A DNA stretch of 64,000 nucleotides. Source: Terebella lapidaria. Lineage: Eukaryota > Annelida > Polychaeta > Terebellida > Terebellidae. Numbering within the stretch: the stretch's first letter is position 1; the number at the start of each line of letters is the position of its first letter. The stretch is taken from NCBI GenBank assembly GCA_949152475.1, contig OX424561.1:19772481-19836480 (forward strand). Reading direction: 5' to 3'. Both the position numbers and the translations under genes were made by a program. Under the pieces are notes generated by a model. The model saw nothing but the letters and a program-made list of their open reading frames with translations. It had not been told where the DNA came from and did not search any database. Below are positions 22,790-35,400 of this stretch, in pieces.

Positions 22790-25580
22790 GTGACCGCAGT
22801 GAGGCACTTTCCCATTGACTTATAATGTGAAAGTGAAGGTAACAAAATCACAAAGACAATACAATCCCCTGACCCAAAACTTTATATAGTGAATGCACAG
22901 CTGGTCGATTCCAGGTTCATAACAATTACATGTGATCACCCCTTAAATGCTAAAAAAATACATTGAATTTGGCAATAAACACAATCGCGACGAAACCGAA
23001 TTTAAGGAGAAACAACTTGGGTTGACATTAAAATGCGCTTGTTACTCAGTAATATTGCGACGAAATCTTATAAAAAAGCTCGAAGGCCAGTCACCAAATG
23101 AACATATTACCGGGATAACAAGTCAGGTTTGCTAACTAAGAACATTTCATGTTAAACGGACATTCTGAAATGATTTTCAAGATCGTCTGCCTTTTTTGCC
23201 CAGTACCGATGTTCACTGTCAGCATTGTGAGGCGTGCCGCTGCATGGCTGCCCTATGTTAGTTCACTGTCACGGTTGGTGAACAGAATAACAACGAGTCG
23301 TCATCTCATTTTTAAATTATGTTCCGCCCCGGTTATTTTTCGCGGAGAATGACCCTTTCCACATTCATAAAGGAATACGACATAATGTGAGATGGCTGAC
23401 CCTAGGACAAAGTATGACACTATTCCTACGCCTGACAAAAAAGTTCGTAAGGTCAACGGCTGGGGTATTCGAAAAACCTGGACTGGACTGGACTCGAATG
23501 GACGGAAAGTCAGACAGTAAAATTCCCTTTATCATGTCGTATGGGTCAAATGTCTTCCTGCCAAGTTGTTTAATTATAAATAAATGAGGAACGCAAACAA
23601 AGGTTGCACCAGACACGATGAGCCATGCACAAACAAACATGCATGCAAACATTATTTCATTACAGTCTATATTTGGTGTTTGGCTTGAAAGTAAAATATG
23701 TATAAGTTATAGCACACATATATTATGTTCCTTTAACCTACAAATATTCTGTACCAAGGGGTTATAGTATGCCCATGCATGAATACTGATATATTATCAA
23801 CAATACAAGAACATGCATTTTGAGGATGCCAATTTTAAACCGAAAATTTTAGGGACAGAATCTGAATCTGACCAAACATTCACAGCAAGAGCCACACTAT
23901 AACGTCATCAGGGGCAGAAAGTGTGTAAAATATTTCCGTTGTTACATTGAATAAGTATTTACCCAACAATCGAATGAAGCAATTTATGACAAAAAAGAAT
24001 TCGATGAAATAGGTGTATGACAAATACAGATTTACCCAACAACAAGCCAAAAGGCTACCCAGGTGTTTGTACTTGATGGTATAGTGGAGTTGAAACTTCA
24101 TAATTCTTATCGCCAATACAACAGACTGTATTGGAGAAAAACATATTTAATATTATAGACACATCTAAGGTTGTTCCATATCCAGTGCTGCCAGCGCAGT
24201 TTTATGGAAAACTGTATACAATTTCGACAGAGAAAATGCATGCACATCTAGCGGAAAAAGGTATGAATATATAATCTTAAAGCTGCAGGAGAAGAAAATG
24301 GAACTCATTTCAACAACGAAAATTGATCACAATAAATCACAATAAACGCAGCGACTTCTAACAAATATTTTTTTCTCCATTTTCGAAAAAATAATAAAAA
24401 GTATGATTCTGTGTAATATTGTTAGAACTATACATGACTGTGTGTGATAGTGTGTCCACTTCTGATAAGATAAGTGAATATTATATTGGAAATTATATTG
24501 TGCGAAATATTAAGGTAACCAAAATGTTGTAAGACTATTGTCAGCAACGAGTCACCAAAGCATCAAAGATTAAGCTGCTTATACCTTACAATGCCTTTAC
24601 TTGTCATCGTGAATGTAACAGTCTGTGAACGGGTGGCGTTAGCACTTTGTTGCATATTTGCACCTTTCTGTAACTGTACATGGACTCGAGATCTTTGGTG
24701 AAATAAAGTAATACCGTAATACTAAAGTTATGATTTGTGAGAATTGGAAAATTGCCTGAGAAATGAGACTATTTCCTCTGCTGTCATGGCGAATTTCTAG
24801 AGATAGACAGAAGTAATTGATATTTCCAATAATAAAAATATCCCATGAAAAAAGAATTCAAAGTATATTGCAGCAAAAATGTATATTTTAAAAAGTTTAC
24901 TCTGGCAGCCCTGTGATATCACAAATGCATCTAAAAATGTGATCGCAAATGAAAGTCCTGCATGGGTTTTGGAAGATAGCTAGACTTGTATTGTTGCTTA
25001 TGCGTAAAGCATGCCATTTGAATGTAATTATCAACATATAACCACCAAATGCAACCAGATTATGATGATGCCAACAGTAAACATACTATATACAGTTTTC
25101 GAGTAAAAACAAAAAAACAAAAGCCCGGCCATATTTAATTCATTAACACACCGACGTCATCCGGGACAGACAGTGTGTGAAAAAGTCTAACAACTGCCTA
25201 ACACTTGTACAGTGAATAACTACATATATCATACTACACTATTTACATATCCACTATCCACAACTACATATAACACACTGCCACTGATGATACCATTGCG
25301 TTGTTGAAACTTTAGGGTTTTTTTATTGTCCCTATCAAAATCTTGTGTTGTTGGATGGTACTAGGTTTAAACGCCTTCGAGTCAACTGTTTTGCTGTTAT
25401 CAGAGACAATATTTTACATACTGTTGATGCAGTATTGAGAACTGACCGATGTAGAACAATGTCACCCAGAGTGTACTCCACAATGGCGTCTAGTTTTGCA
25501 GTTATGCCTAAATTGGCCACTCGATTTTAACAGACACCACCATCAGCCAAATTTGTCGAATGACATACACATGAATACTC
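22790..25580. repeat. Dispersed repeat block C, left part
   Basis: A mosaic whose pieces match 1480-2060, 5172-5700 and 12560-13500 in turn. Those three are far apart on the left but adjacent here. This suggests the left copies were separated by insertions, or that one long repeat was fragmented. Confidence 0.65.
24440..24725 (+). mobile_element. LINE 3'-end fragment, copy 2
   Basis: GTGTCCACTT, GAATATTATATTGGAAATTA, AATGTTGTAAGACTATTGTC, CTTTACTTGTCATCGTGAA and TCTTTGGTGAAATAAAGTAA match the fragment at 42648-43020. It is broken by several indels. Confidence 0.7.
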
Positions 25581-25584
25581 ATGA

Positions 25585-26145
25585 TTTTTTTCTGAGCCGT
25601 TTACACTTGCTTTCGTTGATATTTTTGCGATGCTGAATGGTATGTTCTTTAACTTGGCATACTTCACCTTGGAGTCACCTTGGAGTCAAACGGCAAATTT
25701 CTATCGAATTTCAGACTTCTATCAAGAAAATTGTAAACGTTGGCAATTTTTCCCAATATTACATATAAATGTAGCCTTGTCATTTAATTACTGTTTTTCA
25801 CAATTTTTTTGCATTTGCTAGGTTTTGTAGCAGTGCAATGTTTCGAAATCAGCATGTTCGTATAAAACACACTCCAAACTCCAAATCCAAAATTACAATA
25901 ATACTTCGAATCATGATGGATGTATATAGGACCTAATTCTCGAATATGCTCAGGTTCTCGAGATCCCGTTTTGGGCTGAAATTCAACATTGGGGTAGACT
26001 GCCAACTTCTTCAATTTTTGCGATAGAAGTCTGAAATTTAGTAGAATTGCCGTTTTATTCCCAGGTGAAGTATGCCAAATCAAACGATAACGTTTACCAT
26101 TGCAAAAAGATATCGTCAAAACCGGTGTAAGCAAGTTAGAAAAAT
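25585..26145. mobile_element. Foldback repeat, copy 1
   Basis: The left arm (to about 25800: CGGCAAATTTCT, TTTCAGACTTCTATC, TTGGCAATTTTTCCCAAT) returns inverted in the right arm (from about 25960: ATTGGGGTAGACTGCCAACTT, GATAGAAGTCTGAAATTT, GAATTGCCGTTT). It ends near GGTGTAAGCAAG. There is no ORF. Related copies are at 31245 and 48570. Confidence 0.7.
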
Positions 26146-26299
26146 CAGAGTATAACTCCATATTTTCATTCATCTCTATCCACCTCATCTCGTTTTCGAT
26201 CGGTTCGAGATCACTATGTATATAACATGGTAGGCCAATTTGTAATGCTGTGCTGCAGAAGAATCAACCAGTATTATCGTGATACAAGGGATAGAAATA

Positions 26300-26960
26300 T
26301 CTGTAACTATTACCCTGGAATGACTCGAATCTGTCTTTGGTTGACTCCAATTTTTAGGTCCGGTCCTATTTTCGTGGCGTTGTGTCCGTGATCAGTCTGT
26401 CCTCCTCCCACATTTTCGTATGTAAAGCTTATGGGCGAATCTTTCTGAGATTTTGCACAAAAATTCCTAAAAAATATTTCAAGAGGGGGTATTTCATAGC
26501 TTTTTAATTCGTTGTTTTGAGATCGTTGTTTGGAAAGATCCCTCTTATGTACCTGAATGATGTGTATAAGTTTAGTTGCCCTCGAATAGTCGGTCTGAGC
26601 GTGAGGGCCAATTTGATTTTTTCGACGGAATCGCATTGCTATCCATTTTGCCCATCTCTATGCAAAAACAAAAACACCCTGTGGAAAGAAATTGGAGCTG
26701 CCACCACTGTCCTTCTAGAACGCTTGAAGATTGAGCCTAGAAATTGGCACTTTCAAAGGGAAAGTCATATATGGCCATTTGTGTGGCGACCTTGAACTTG
26801 ACCTTCGATGAACTTGAGAGGTAAAAAAAAAGCCATTCTGGTGTAAAAAATGCCAAGTTTGCTCTTGGTCTTTTATCAAGAACTATCTGGTCAGTTTTCA
26901 TATTTTAATTTCTTAACATGCCTGATGGAATACTTGATGTTGCATTAATTAAGGCCCGAT
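26300..26960 (-). repeat. DR1-satellite element family, 3' part, reverse orientation (block C)
   Basis: On the - strand it carries TTTTTAGGAATTTTTGTGC, TCAGAAAGATTCGCCCAT, GGACAGAC, CAACGCCACGAAAATAGGACC. It is the block-C counterpart of 14080-14650. Confidence 0.65.
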
Positions 26961-28220
26961 ACATAGGCCAGAAAAACCGAAAATGACATGATATTCACAA
27001 ATTGGCCTCTATCGCGGAAAAACTTGTACCTGTACTCAGGTTTGCAATTTATACATAGAGGAAGTTTCATATGGAGTATCTTTTGGTGATCTTGAACTAG
27101 ACCTAAGATGAAATTGAGTTGTGATCGTGGATACATTTGAAAGAAATAAAAATTGAAATAGATGTAAATTGACCGGTGCAGTCTCTTCTCTTGTTTGCAA
27201 AAAAAAAATGGTACACAACAATACTAGGAAATATCCATCGTTTACATATGAAGAATTATACTTGGGGATCGTCCATTTATACACTGTCCAATTGTCCGTC
27301 CATTCCAGGCCAATTGCCTCTAGTCCAGTCCAGTCCAGTCCCGTGTTTTTTTTCGAATACACCAATTATTGTCATGGTTGAAACGTTTTGAGTGTTTTCC
27401 CCGACATAAAGTCGGTGAATAGATTGGGAGTTTAAATGTGATATCATACTTTGTGAATACTGTCTGTGTCACCATTGTCGTACTGGTAAGTTGTAATGTT
27501 ATTTCTTTGTACATTCAATTCTAGGACTCACCGTAGGAATTGAGTCATTATGCATACAGTATTATTATTCGTGAAGTGAAAGTTCGAGGGTGAGCCGAAA
27601 AAAGCTCACTTGGCGTTCACATTTCAATTGAACTTATGACGGTGTATGCTCTGAGTTGTTTGTCCGAGGGGATTACTGTACGTGAGTTCGGAAATGTTTT
27701 CAGGTCAGGTCAGTGGAATTGGGTCAGGGTCAAGTGGTATGAACATATTCAACCCATGCTGTCACGCTACCATTGTCGAGTCACTGTCACCAACACAATA
27801 CTCAATTTCGCCTGTACAATACTAAATACTTTGTTTACTTCGAGTTCATCGCGTCACTTGACCTGACCTAGAAACATTCCCGAACTGGCTGTTCGGCAAT
27901 ATTTGTCCGAGGTGTACGCTTCACAGAAAAGGTGTTCAACCATGACAGTCGTAAGGTCAATTGTATAAGTCCCAGAGGAGGGTGGGAGGGGGGTGGGAGG
28001 GTGGTTAGAAATTTTATTTACCAAAAGGTTGGAAGGTTTTTCCAAAAAGCGGGATCTGTACTATTCTACTCGGATTTTCTTTTCAAAATTTGCTTTGGAA
28101 GTAGGGTACCGTCAAATGTAGTTTTCGCGATTTTGCGGACGTCATACTTTCGACCGTATACATTTCCGCATCCAGAAAGCACACTTCTTGACTTATAAAA
28201 ACGAATGGTGTACCGAATTA
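26961..28220. repeat. Dispersed repeat block C, right part, and unassigned sequence
   Basis: The CCAGTCCAGTCCAGTCC motif is at 27321-27337. CTCACCGTAGGAATTGAGTC near 27527 matches blocks A and B. From about 27640 no repeat or gene is recognised; a G-rich stretch lies at 27975-28005. Confidence 0.55.
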
Positions 28221-29410
28221 AAGTCGGCGCATAATTTATTGGCGCCAACATATCTCATGAAATCTCGGAACTTACTGACTTGCATTATATGAAGTTCGGG
28301 CAACGTTTGAATAAGCCTGTGACCAAAGTTGCTGACGTGAATTCGAAATTTCTTTTTCACACAGAAGACTACTATCTTAATGAATATGATTCTAAATGGG
28401 ATTTTACCATTGTAACAACGAGCGGGAAAGCATACAGTCAAAACAGTGGTGAATGCAAATGCAACAGCTCATTAATGCAAAGAAAAATCATTGGACTGAC
28501 CATTGGTGTGCAATGGTCCGACAAATAACATGTGATGGCGTTATGCTGTTCAAAAACGGATAGTGTCCCGGAATGGCTGAGAGTATTATTGTATATTTGC
28601 GTGAAAAACTATAATATAAAACTATGTTTGATTGCAGTACATTGTTATCGCTAAGCGAATGAACGTAATCAATTATTCAGCATTATATGGATTGAGGATT
28701 TGGGGTGTCTAATTTTTGACTAACTTTGTATCGTGCCCGGCTATGCTCGCCTTGGTCTGGCCTGAGTCCTCTGAGTCAAATCATATAGCTCAGCCCAGTG
28801 TTGATTAGGGATTGTCTCAAAGATGTCATGCCTGATTTCAGAAAAGAAAAATGTCAAAATTTCTGTGCTGGATTGCGCTGTTGATCAATCGAACAAAACA
28901 TTGATCATAATGGTGTGATCATAATATTGATCATAATAAATTTCAACGTACCGCTCATATGCTTATATTCCTTGGCAGATGAGCCAAAATACACGTACCC
29001 TATATGTACATGTATGTACATATAATAACTACGAACGTAACATGGAGTTGTCTTTCAGTAACTGTTAGATGTATGATCAGATTCGGCCTGAATAACTCCC
29101 GTGGATATTATGTGATTGTGGTGTCTTGAATACCAAATATTTTCAAGCACCAGGACAAATTTTCATTTGTGACCATTGTATTTTTTTTTGAGATGGCCCC
29201 TATTCAGGTCGGCTGTTCCATTGATTTGTATCAATCCCATACAGCATCAAAACGGCAAGCTAGGATTTCCTTGTTAAAACCCCATAAGGAAATATATTGG
29301 TCATAATGGTCATTGTGACGTTTTCACGTTATATAAATTTCAAATAATACAAGTCAGTAAATTCTGAGATATGACGAAATAGGTTCGCGCCAATGAATTA
29401 TGCGCCGACT
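28221..29410. mobile_element. TIR DNA transposon, non-autonomous, TA target
   Basis: Both ends read inward AAGTCGGCGCATAATT(T/C)ATT and then stay similar for about 75 bp, including TTACTGACTTG. The element is flanked by TA on both sides (28219-28220 and 29411-29412). This is as expected for Tc1/mariner-like and some other superfamilies. An 82-codon frame at 28280-28528 shows no transposase motif; I do not assign it a function. Confidence 0.75.
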
Positions 29411-29583
29411 TTAGTAGGAACAGACAGTGTATGACATAATATCATATATGTTTTTTTTTATTTAACCTGATTAAATCAGTATGATACTGATAGCCATTAC
29501 TGATACAATTCCACTCAATATAAACTGTTATACGTAAACTGCATGGTATATGGATGTTTTTTCCATTGAAACAGATACAGAAA

Positions 29584-30768
29584 ATGGCCTCTTGCTTCAC
29601 AACTCGTGACGAGTCAGATGCTGAGGAGCACCCATTAGTTGAGACGCCTGCCCAGCCCAGCTACTGCCATACCACTGACGACACTGCTGAATCTACCAGA
29701 AAATGTGGGGGTGATCGAGGACGAGATGATACTCCGAACATACAAAAAAAAATCCTAGGCTGCATTTCATGTGTCTTCGCTGTATTAGGCTTCTGCGCTG
29801 GAATGACATTCTCTCAGCTTCTGAACCGCTACATCCCACACGCAGAGCTGAATGGATTGCGGTACTCTGTACAGCTCCTTGTGGCTAGTGTTGCTGTAGC
29901 CATCAGCAGGAAGTGCGACGTCACCGTCAAAAGACACCAGATTGGTTGGCTGATCGTATCGGCTGTCGCAACAGTAACAGCAAGTTATTGTTGTTATGGA
30001 TACACATATTATTTGCCACTGGGGATAGGAACTGGATTATTCAAGACAATTGAGTTGCTATTACTCTATGGAGCGAGTTGCATTATCACACGACGCATGC
30101 AATGGTATTACATCGTGGCTGGCTTCATCTGCATCACTGGAGTACTTCTAGTTATACAGCCTCCGCGCATATCCCACAACATCGGAAGTACCCTTATAAA
30201 AACCAACGGCAGTTATCATTCACCATGTTACTTGTATATTGCATCCAATGGATCTGCTCCTTTTAATGAATCCAGTGAATACATCCGACACGAAGAGGAT
30301 AATTTATTGGGTTATATTCTGGTGTTTATGGGTGGACTGAGTGACTGTGTTTTTGTGCTCATTCTCAATCACAAACTTTCTGATGTGGACACGATGGTGC
30401 TCATGTTTTGGCAATCTCTGTTTGGTGTGACGTCATCTTACGCTATCATGGGTGCGATGGAAACACCAACGCTTCCGCATCTGCAAGTCTGCATTTGGTT
30501 CCTCACTGCGCACATGTTCTTTTCGGGTACACACAACTTCTTTTACGCTTACAGCGCCAAGACCATCCCTGAGAAGTTGCTAGCACTTATAACAACAAGC
30601 AATATTCCTGTACAGTTCTTGCTACAATACACTCTGCTGGCGGGGATGTACGTGGGTCGGGCCAATGCCCTCGCGTTTGTGGGCGTGGTGCTCGTTTTTG
30701 CTGGGAATACCATCGTGCCAGTGATTGAAACTGTGCGGTACTGGAGACAAAACAAATCAAACCAATGA
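29584..30768 (+). CDS. EamA/drug-metabolite-transporter superfamily membrane protein (SLC35-type)
   Basis: This is a predicted multi-pass transporter; substrate unknown. The ATG at 29584 has a strong context (A at -3, G at +4) and is shared with the pseudogene copy. An in-frame ATG 30 bases earlier would add ten residues. The protein is 394 residues with no intron. An acidic, Ser/Thr-rich cytosolic-looking N-terminus (1-56) precedes about ten hydrophobic segments near 57-78, 90-107, 119-138, 145-170, 174-193, 241-261, 272-291, 301-321, 332-355 and 361-380. The long loop 194-240 carries three N-glycosylation sequons (about N208, N222, N228), so it should face the lumen or outside. The two halves fit the EamA tandem-domain plan, and length matches SLC35 proteins, G1-like at a guess. 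A TATA-like ATATAAAC lies at 29518. Loss of introns could mean an old retrocopy. Confidence 0.7.
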   Translation: MASCFTTRDESDAEEHPLVETPAQPSYCHTTDDTAESTRKCGGDRGRDDTPNIQKKILGCISCVFAVLGFCAGMTFSQLLNRYIPHAELNGLRYSVQLLVASVAVAISRKCDVTVKRHQIGWLIVSAVATVTASYCCYGYTYYLPLGIGTGLFKTIELLLLYGASCIITRRMQWYYIVAGFICITGVLLVIQPPRISHNIGSTLIKTNGSYHSPCYLYIASNGSAPFNESSEYIRHEEDNLLGYILVFMGGLSDCVFVLILNHKLSDVDTMVLMFWQSLFGVTSSYAIMGAMETPTLPHLQVCIWFLTAHMFFSGTHNFFYAYSAKTIPEKLLALITTSNIPVQFLLQYTLLAGMYVGRANALAFVGVVLVFAGNTIVPVIETVRYWRQNKSNQ

Positions 30769-31244
30769 TGATAGAGCACATCCTTGAAAGTTAACATACA
30801 AAACACACATGTTTGAATAATTTGGTCCAGTGAGCAGTTAACATGCTTCTCAAATTCCTTTGACTGGTTGTCTTTCCATTGAAATGACATTCTTTTTGAC
30901 GGATTTTTCTGTAAAGTTACTTGAACATCATGTACATGTAATCGTATTGTTGCCCTAAGTTTGCGTTCTCCAAGTTGCTTCTAGTAAATTATTGTTTTCT
31001 ATGAAACATATTTGGGTGTTTATCTCTAGGATAATGGTGTCAGGACCATCGTCAACACCACACATCGTCATTATGCACAAATGTTCAAATTGTTCATTGC
31101 ACAAATTCCCCGTAACGTAGGCCCAATACAGTTGGTCAGATCTACGTTTACCATGATGAATGTTAAATACATCTACACAGCATGCATTATATGGTGTCCC
31201 GTTCGTGCTACAAAAAATGAAGTAATTTTTGTTTTAACTCATAC
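30769..31244. repeat. Downstream flank of the transporter, duplicated with 19050-19245
   Basis: It carries AATTTGGTCCAGTGAGCAGTT just after the gene, similar to 18515-18540, and the shared blocks at 30960-31180. No polyadenylation signal was recognised with confidence. Confidence 0.6.
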
Positions 31245-31805
31245 CTATACTCTGATTTTTCAGAACTTGTTTACATCGCTTTTTGACAATATTTTTGCGA
31301 TGTTTAAAGTTATTGTTCTATAACTTGACAAACTTCACCTGGGAGTTAAACGGCAATTTTCTACCAAATTTCAGACTTCTATCGCTAAAATTGTACAAGT
31401 TGGCAATCTACCCCAATGTTACATTTCAGCCCAAAACGGGATCTCCAGAATATGAGCATATTCGAGGATTTGGTCCTGATTACATCCATCAGGATTCGAA
31501 GTATAATTTTGATTTTTGTCCAAAAGACCACACTGGGGTGTATTCTACACAAACATGTTGATTTCGAGAGATTGCACCGATAGAAAACCGAGCAAATGGA
31601 CAAAATTATGTGCGGGTTCAGAAACTAAATGACAGGGCTAAATATAACATTGGGGTAGCTTGCCAACTTTTGCATTTTTTGCGACAGAAGTCTGAAAATT
31701 TGTGCACAATTGCCGTTTGACTCCAAAATGAAATGTGCCAAGTTATAGAACGATACCATTTATCATCGCAAAAATATCAGTAAAAAAACAGTGTTTATCA
31801 TATGC
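31245..31805. mobile_element. Foldback repeat, copy 2
   Basis: The left arm reads CGGCAATTTTCTACCAAATT, TTGGCAATCTACCCCAATGT, AGCCCAAAACGGGATCTCC. The right arm (from about 31640) reads back ACATTGGGGTAGCTTGCCAA, ACAGAAGTCTGAAA, CAATTGCCGTTTGACTCC. This is the best-preserved complete copy, about 555 bp, and shows what the split copy at 48.5 kb looked like. Confidence 0.7.
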
Positions 31806-32283
31806 AAGAATGACAGTTGATGTGAATAGCGTAGTTAATGCTATTATACAGTAATTTAAATTACTGTCAACAAACTTAGACTTGAAAATACACCATTTCT
31901 ATGTATTTGGTTTTTCAATAGCTGTGCCTATTCTTCCAATAACCATAGAAATATCCCCTATACTTCCATGCAATAACAAACTTCTGCCCGGCGGGCTGTA
32001 AATTCCACACTTGCCCGGGCAGCTCCCAGTTCATGAAAACGTCATTATTTTGAAGGGTAAACAAAAGCACATGGTCGCTCTCCTGGCCCGATTCCGTTAT
32101 GTTTGACGTTTTTGCCGCCAATTTACGTTTTACGCTGATACTCTAGGACCTCTGAAATGGCCTGTGAATCGAATAAATACGATGTGAATCGAATATTTCT
32201 TGCTCATTTCTTTCTAATCGGATATGATTCGGTCATTTGAAACATACTAAAATGTTCCCGACATCCACTGGCATATGATAAAC
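31806..32283. other. No gene recognised
   Basis: Unassigned sequence between the foldback repeat and a hairpin element. A short reverse frame here has no protein-like character. Confidence 0.4.
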
Positions 32284-32406
32284 GGGTTATTGCACAATAT
32301 GGGGTTTCATGCCCTCGGGCCAAGTCTTCAAGAATCCCTCCGCTTCGCGTCGGGCTTCTCAAAGACTTGGCCCTCGGGCATAAAACCCCATATTGTGCAA
32401 TAACCC
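32284..32406. mobile_element. Hairpin (palindromic) element, 45-bp arms
   Basis: Arms 32284-32328 and 32362-32406 are complementary with three mismatches. They start GGGTTATTGCACAATATGGG and end CATATTGTGCAATAACCC. The loop itself contains complementary AGAATCCC and GGGCTTCT. It resembles in plan the smaller hairpin at 45322-45384, whose flank also has TTGTGCAATATCC. Confidence 0.8.
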
Positions 32407-35400
32407 TATAAAACAAGTTATAAAAATCAGAGTATATGAGATATTAAGTTACACATATGAGTTACACGCACGAGCGGGGCGCCATATGATTATGCACACA
32501 TTTACAGGGGGAGCTAAAGAACAGGGCACCGAACATAATGCATATTGATCCAGATAGTCACACAATATCACCAGTAAAGATTATAATTATGATGTGATCT
32601 AGCATGGCTTAATACATGTCGCATATAACATTTTTTTTTTATAATGTCACAATATACTGGTTACCATGCGTATCAAGTCACAAGTACAGAATTTTCAAAA
32701 CTACTCCTTTGTCTCCATGGTGAACATTCACCATGGCAGAATTTCAGTGTTCCAGAACAGATATCGCTCGTTGAACATCATTTCAGAAGGAATGTTAGGA
32801 TTATGAACCATTACTTGTCACAACACGGGGTGCACAGAAAGGCCAATTCCATAGAAAGGTAAAAAATCGAAATGTGTTGATGCAGAACCGGAGTTATAGC
32901 CAATTATGTGATTTTCTTTTTTCCGTTGCCATGGCAACCGTTTTCTGAGCCACTACCATAGCACTCCAGCCCTATAAATTTCAAATCGATCGGACCGTTT
33001 GCCTTTGAGTTATGAGCGCAGACATTTGCACTGAAACGTCGCTGGCCAAAAATAACCGAAATCGTGACCCCCAATTTTTCGACATCGGGCGATAATAGAG
33101 AGTTTTCGTCGTACGACCATCGGTCGTACACCCAACGATCGGGAATTGGCCAAAGAAAAATACAAAAATAGTTGGAAAAATTAATATCAAGTAAAACCGG
33201 AGTTAGAGCCAATGATGTGAATTTCTTTTTTCCGTTGCCATGGCAACCCTTTCCATCCGATTTTGATAAAATTTTGAAGGGACTGAGCCACCACCATAGC
33301 ACTCTTGCCCTATAAATTCCAAATCGATCGGACCGTTCGTCTTCGAGTTATGAGCGCGGACATTTGCACTGAAACGTCGCTGGCAAAAAAAAACCGAAAT
33401 CGTGACCCTCAATTTTTCGACATCGGGCGATAATAGCGAGTTTTCGTCGTACGACCATCGGTTGTACATCAAACGATCGGGAATTGGACAAAGAAAAATA
33501 CAAAAATAGTTGGACAAATTAATATCAAGTAGAACCGGAGTTAGAGCCAATGATGTGATTTTCTTTTTTCCGTTGCCATGGCAACCCTTTCCATCCGATT
33601 TTGGTAAAATTCTAAAGGGACTGAGCCACCACTATAACACTCTTGCCCTATAAGTCTTAAATCGATCGGACCGTTTGCCTTTGAGTTATGAGCGCGGACA
33701 TTTGCACTGAAACGTCGCTGGCCAAAAATATTCGAAACCGTGACCCCCATTTTTTCGACATCGGGCGATAATGGAGAGTTTTGGTCATACGACCACGGGC
33801 CATATATCAGATGATCAGGAATTGGCAATAGAAAAATACAAAATTAGTTAGAAAAAATTATCTTGATTAGAACTGAAGTTATGGTCAATTATTGATTTTT
33901 ACATTTTCCGTTGCCATGGCAACAGTTTTTGTCCGATTTTGACCAGATTCGAGGAGGACCGAGCCACTGAGATACCGCTTCATCCCTATTAGTTTCATGT
34001 TGATCAGATCATTCTCCTTTGAGATATGCGCGCGGACAGACAGACAGACAAACAAACAAACAAACAAACAAACAAACAAACAAACAAACAGACATACATA
34101 CAAACGGACAGACCCAATTGCAATACCCTCGCCCCCCTATGGGGCGAGGGTAAAAATAGGTTTTATTCAAAGACTTGGCCCTCGGGCATAAAACCCCATA
34201 TTGTGCAATAACCCTATAAAACAAGTTATAAAAATCAGAGTATATGAGATATTAAGTTACACATATGAGTTACACGCACGAGCGGGGCGCCATATGATTA
34301 TGCACACATTTACAGGGGGAGCTAAAGAACAGGGCACCGAACATAATGCATATTGATCCAGATAGTCACACAATATCAACAGTAAAGATTATAATTATGA
34401 TGTGATCTAGCATGGCTTAATACATGTCGCATATAACATTTTTTTTTTTATAATGTCACAATATACTGGTTACCATGCGTATCAAGTCACAAGTACAGAA
34501 TTTTCAAAACTACTCCTTTGTCTCCATGGTGAACATTCACCATGGCAGAATTTCAGTGTTCCAGAACAGATATCGCTCGTTGAACATCATTTCAGAAGGA
34601 ATGTTAGGATTATGAACCATTACTTGTCACAACACGGGGTGCACAGAAAGGCCAATTCCATAGAAAGGTAAAAAATCGAAATGTGTTGATGCAGAACCGG
34701 AGTTATAGCCAATTATGTGATTTTCTTTTTTCCGTTGCCATGGCAACCGTTTTCTGAGCCACTACCATAGCACTCCAGCCCTATAAATTTCAAATCGATC
34801 GGACCGTTTGCCTTTGAGTTATGAGCGCAGACATTTGCACTGAAACGTCGCTGGCCAAAAATAACCGAAATCGTGACCCCCAATTTTTCGACATCGGGCG
34901 ATAATAGAGAGTTTTCGTCGTACGACCATCGGTCGTACACCCAACGATCGGGAATTGGCCAAAGAAAAATACAAAAATAGTTGGAAAAATTAATATCAAG
35001 TAAAACCGGAGTTAGAGCCAATGATGTGAATTTCTTTTTTCCGTTGCCATGGCAACCCTTTCCATCCGATTTTGATAAAATTTTGAAGGGACTGAGCCAC
35101 CACCATAGCACTCTTGCCCTATAAATTCCAAATCGATCGGACCGTTCGTCTTCGAGTTATGAGCGCGGACATTTGCACTGAAACGTCGCTGGCAAAAAAA
35201 AACCGAAATCGTGACCCCCAATTTTTCGACATCGGGCGATAATAGAGAGTTTTCGTCGTACGACCATCGGTTGTACATCAAACGATCGGGAATTGGACAA
35301 AGAAAAATACAAAAATAGTTGGACAAATTAATATCAAGTAGAACCGGAGTTAGAGCCAATGATGTGATTTTCTTTTTTCCGTTGCCATGGCAACCCTTTC

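Noticed and set aside
33885..34224. Cysteine-rich open frames of the type CLFVCLFVC on the - strand, and TNKQTNKQ on the + strand
   Set aside because: They are translations of the CAAA/GACA microsatellites and appear equally in the other copies (35.7-35.9 and 42.4-42.6 kb).
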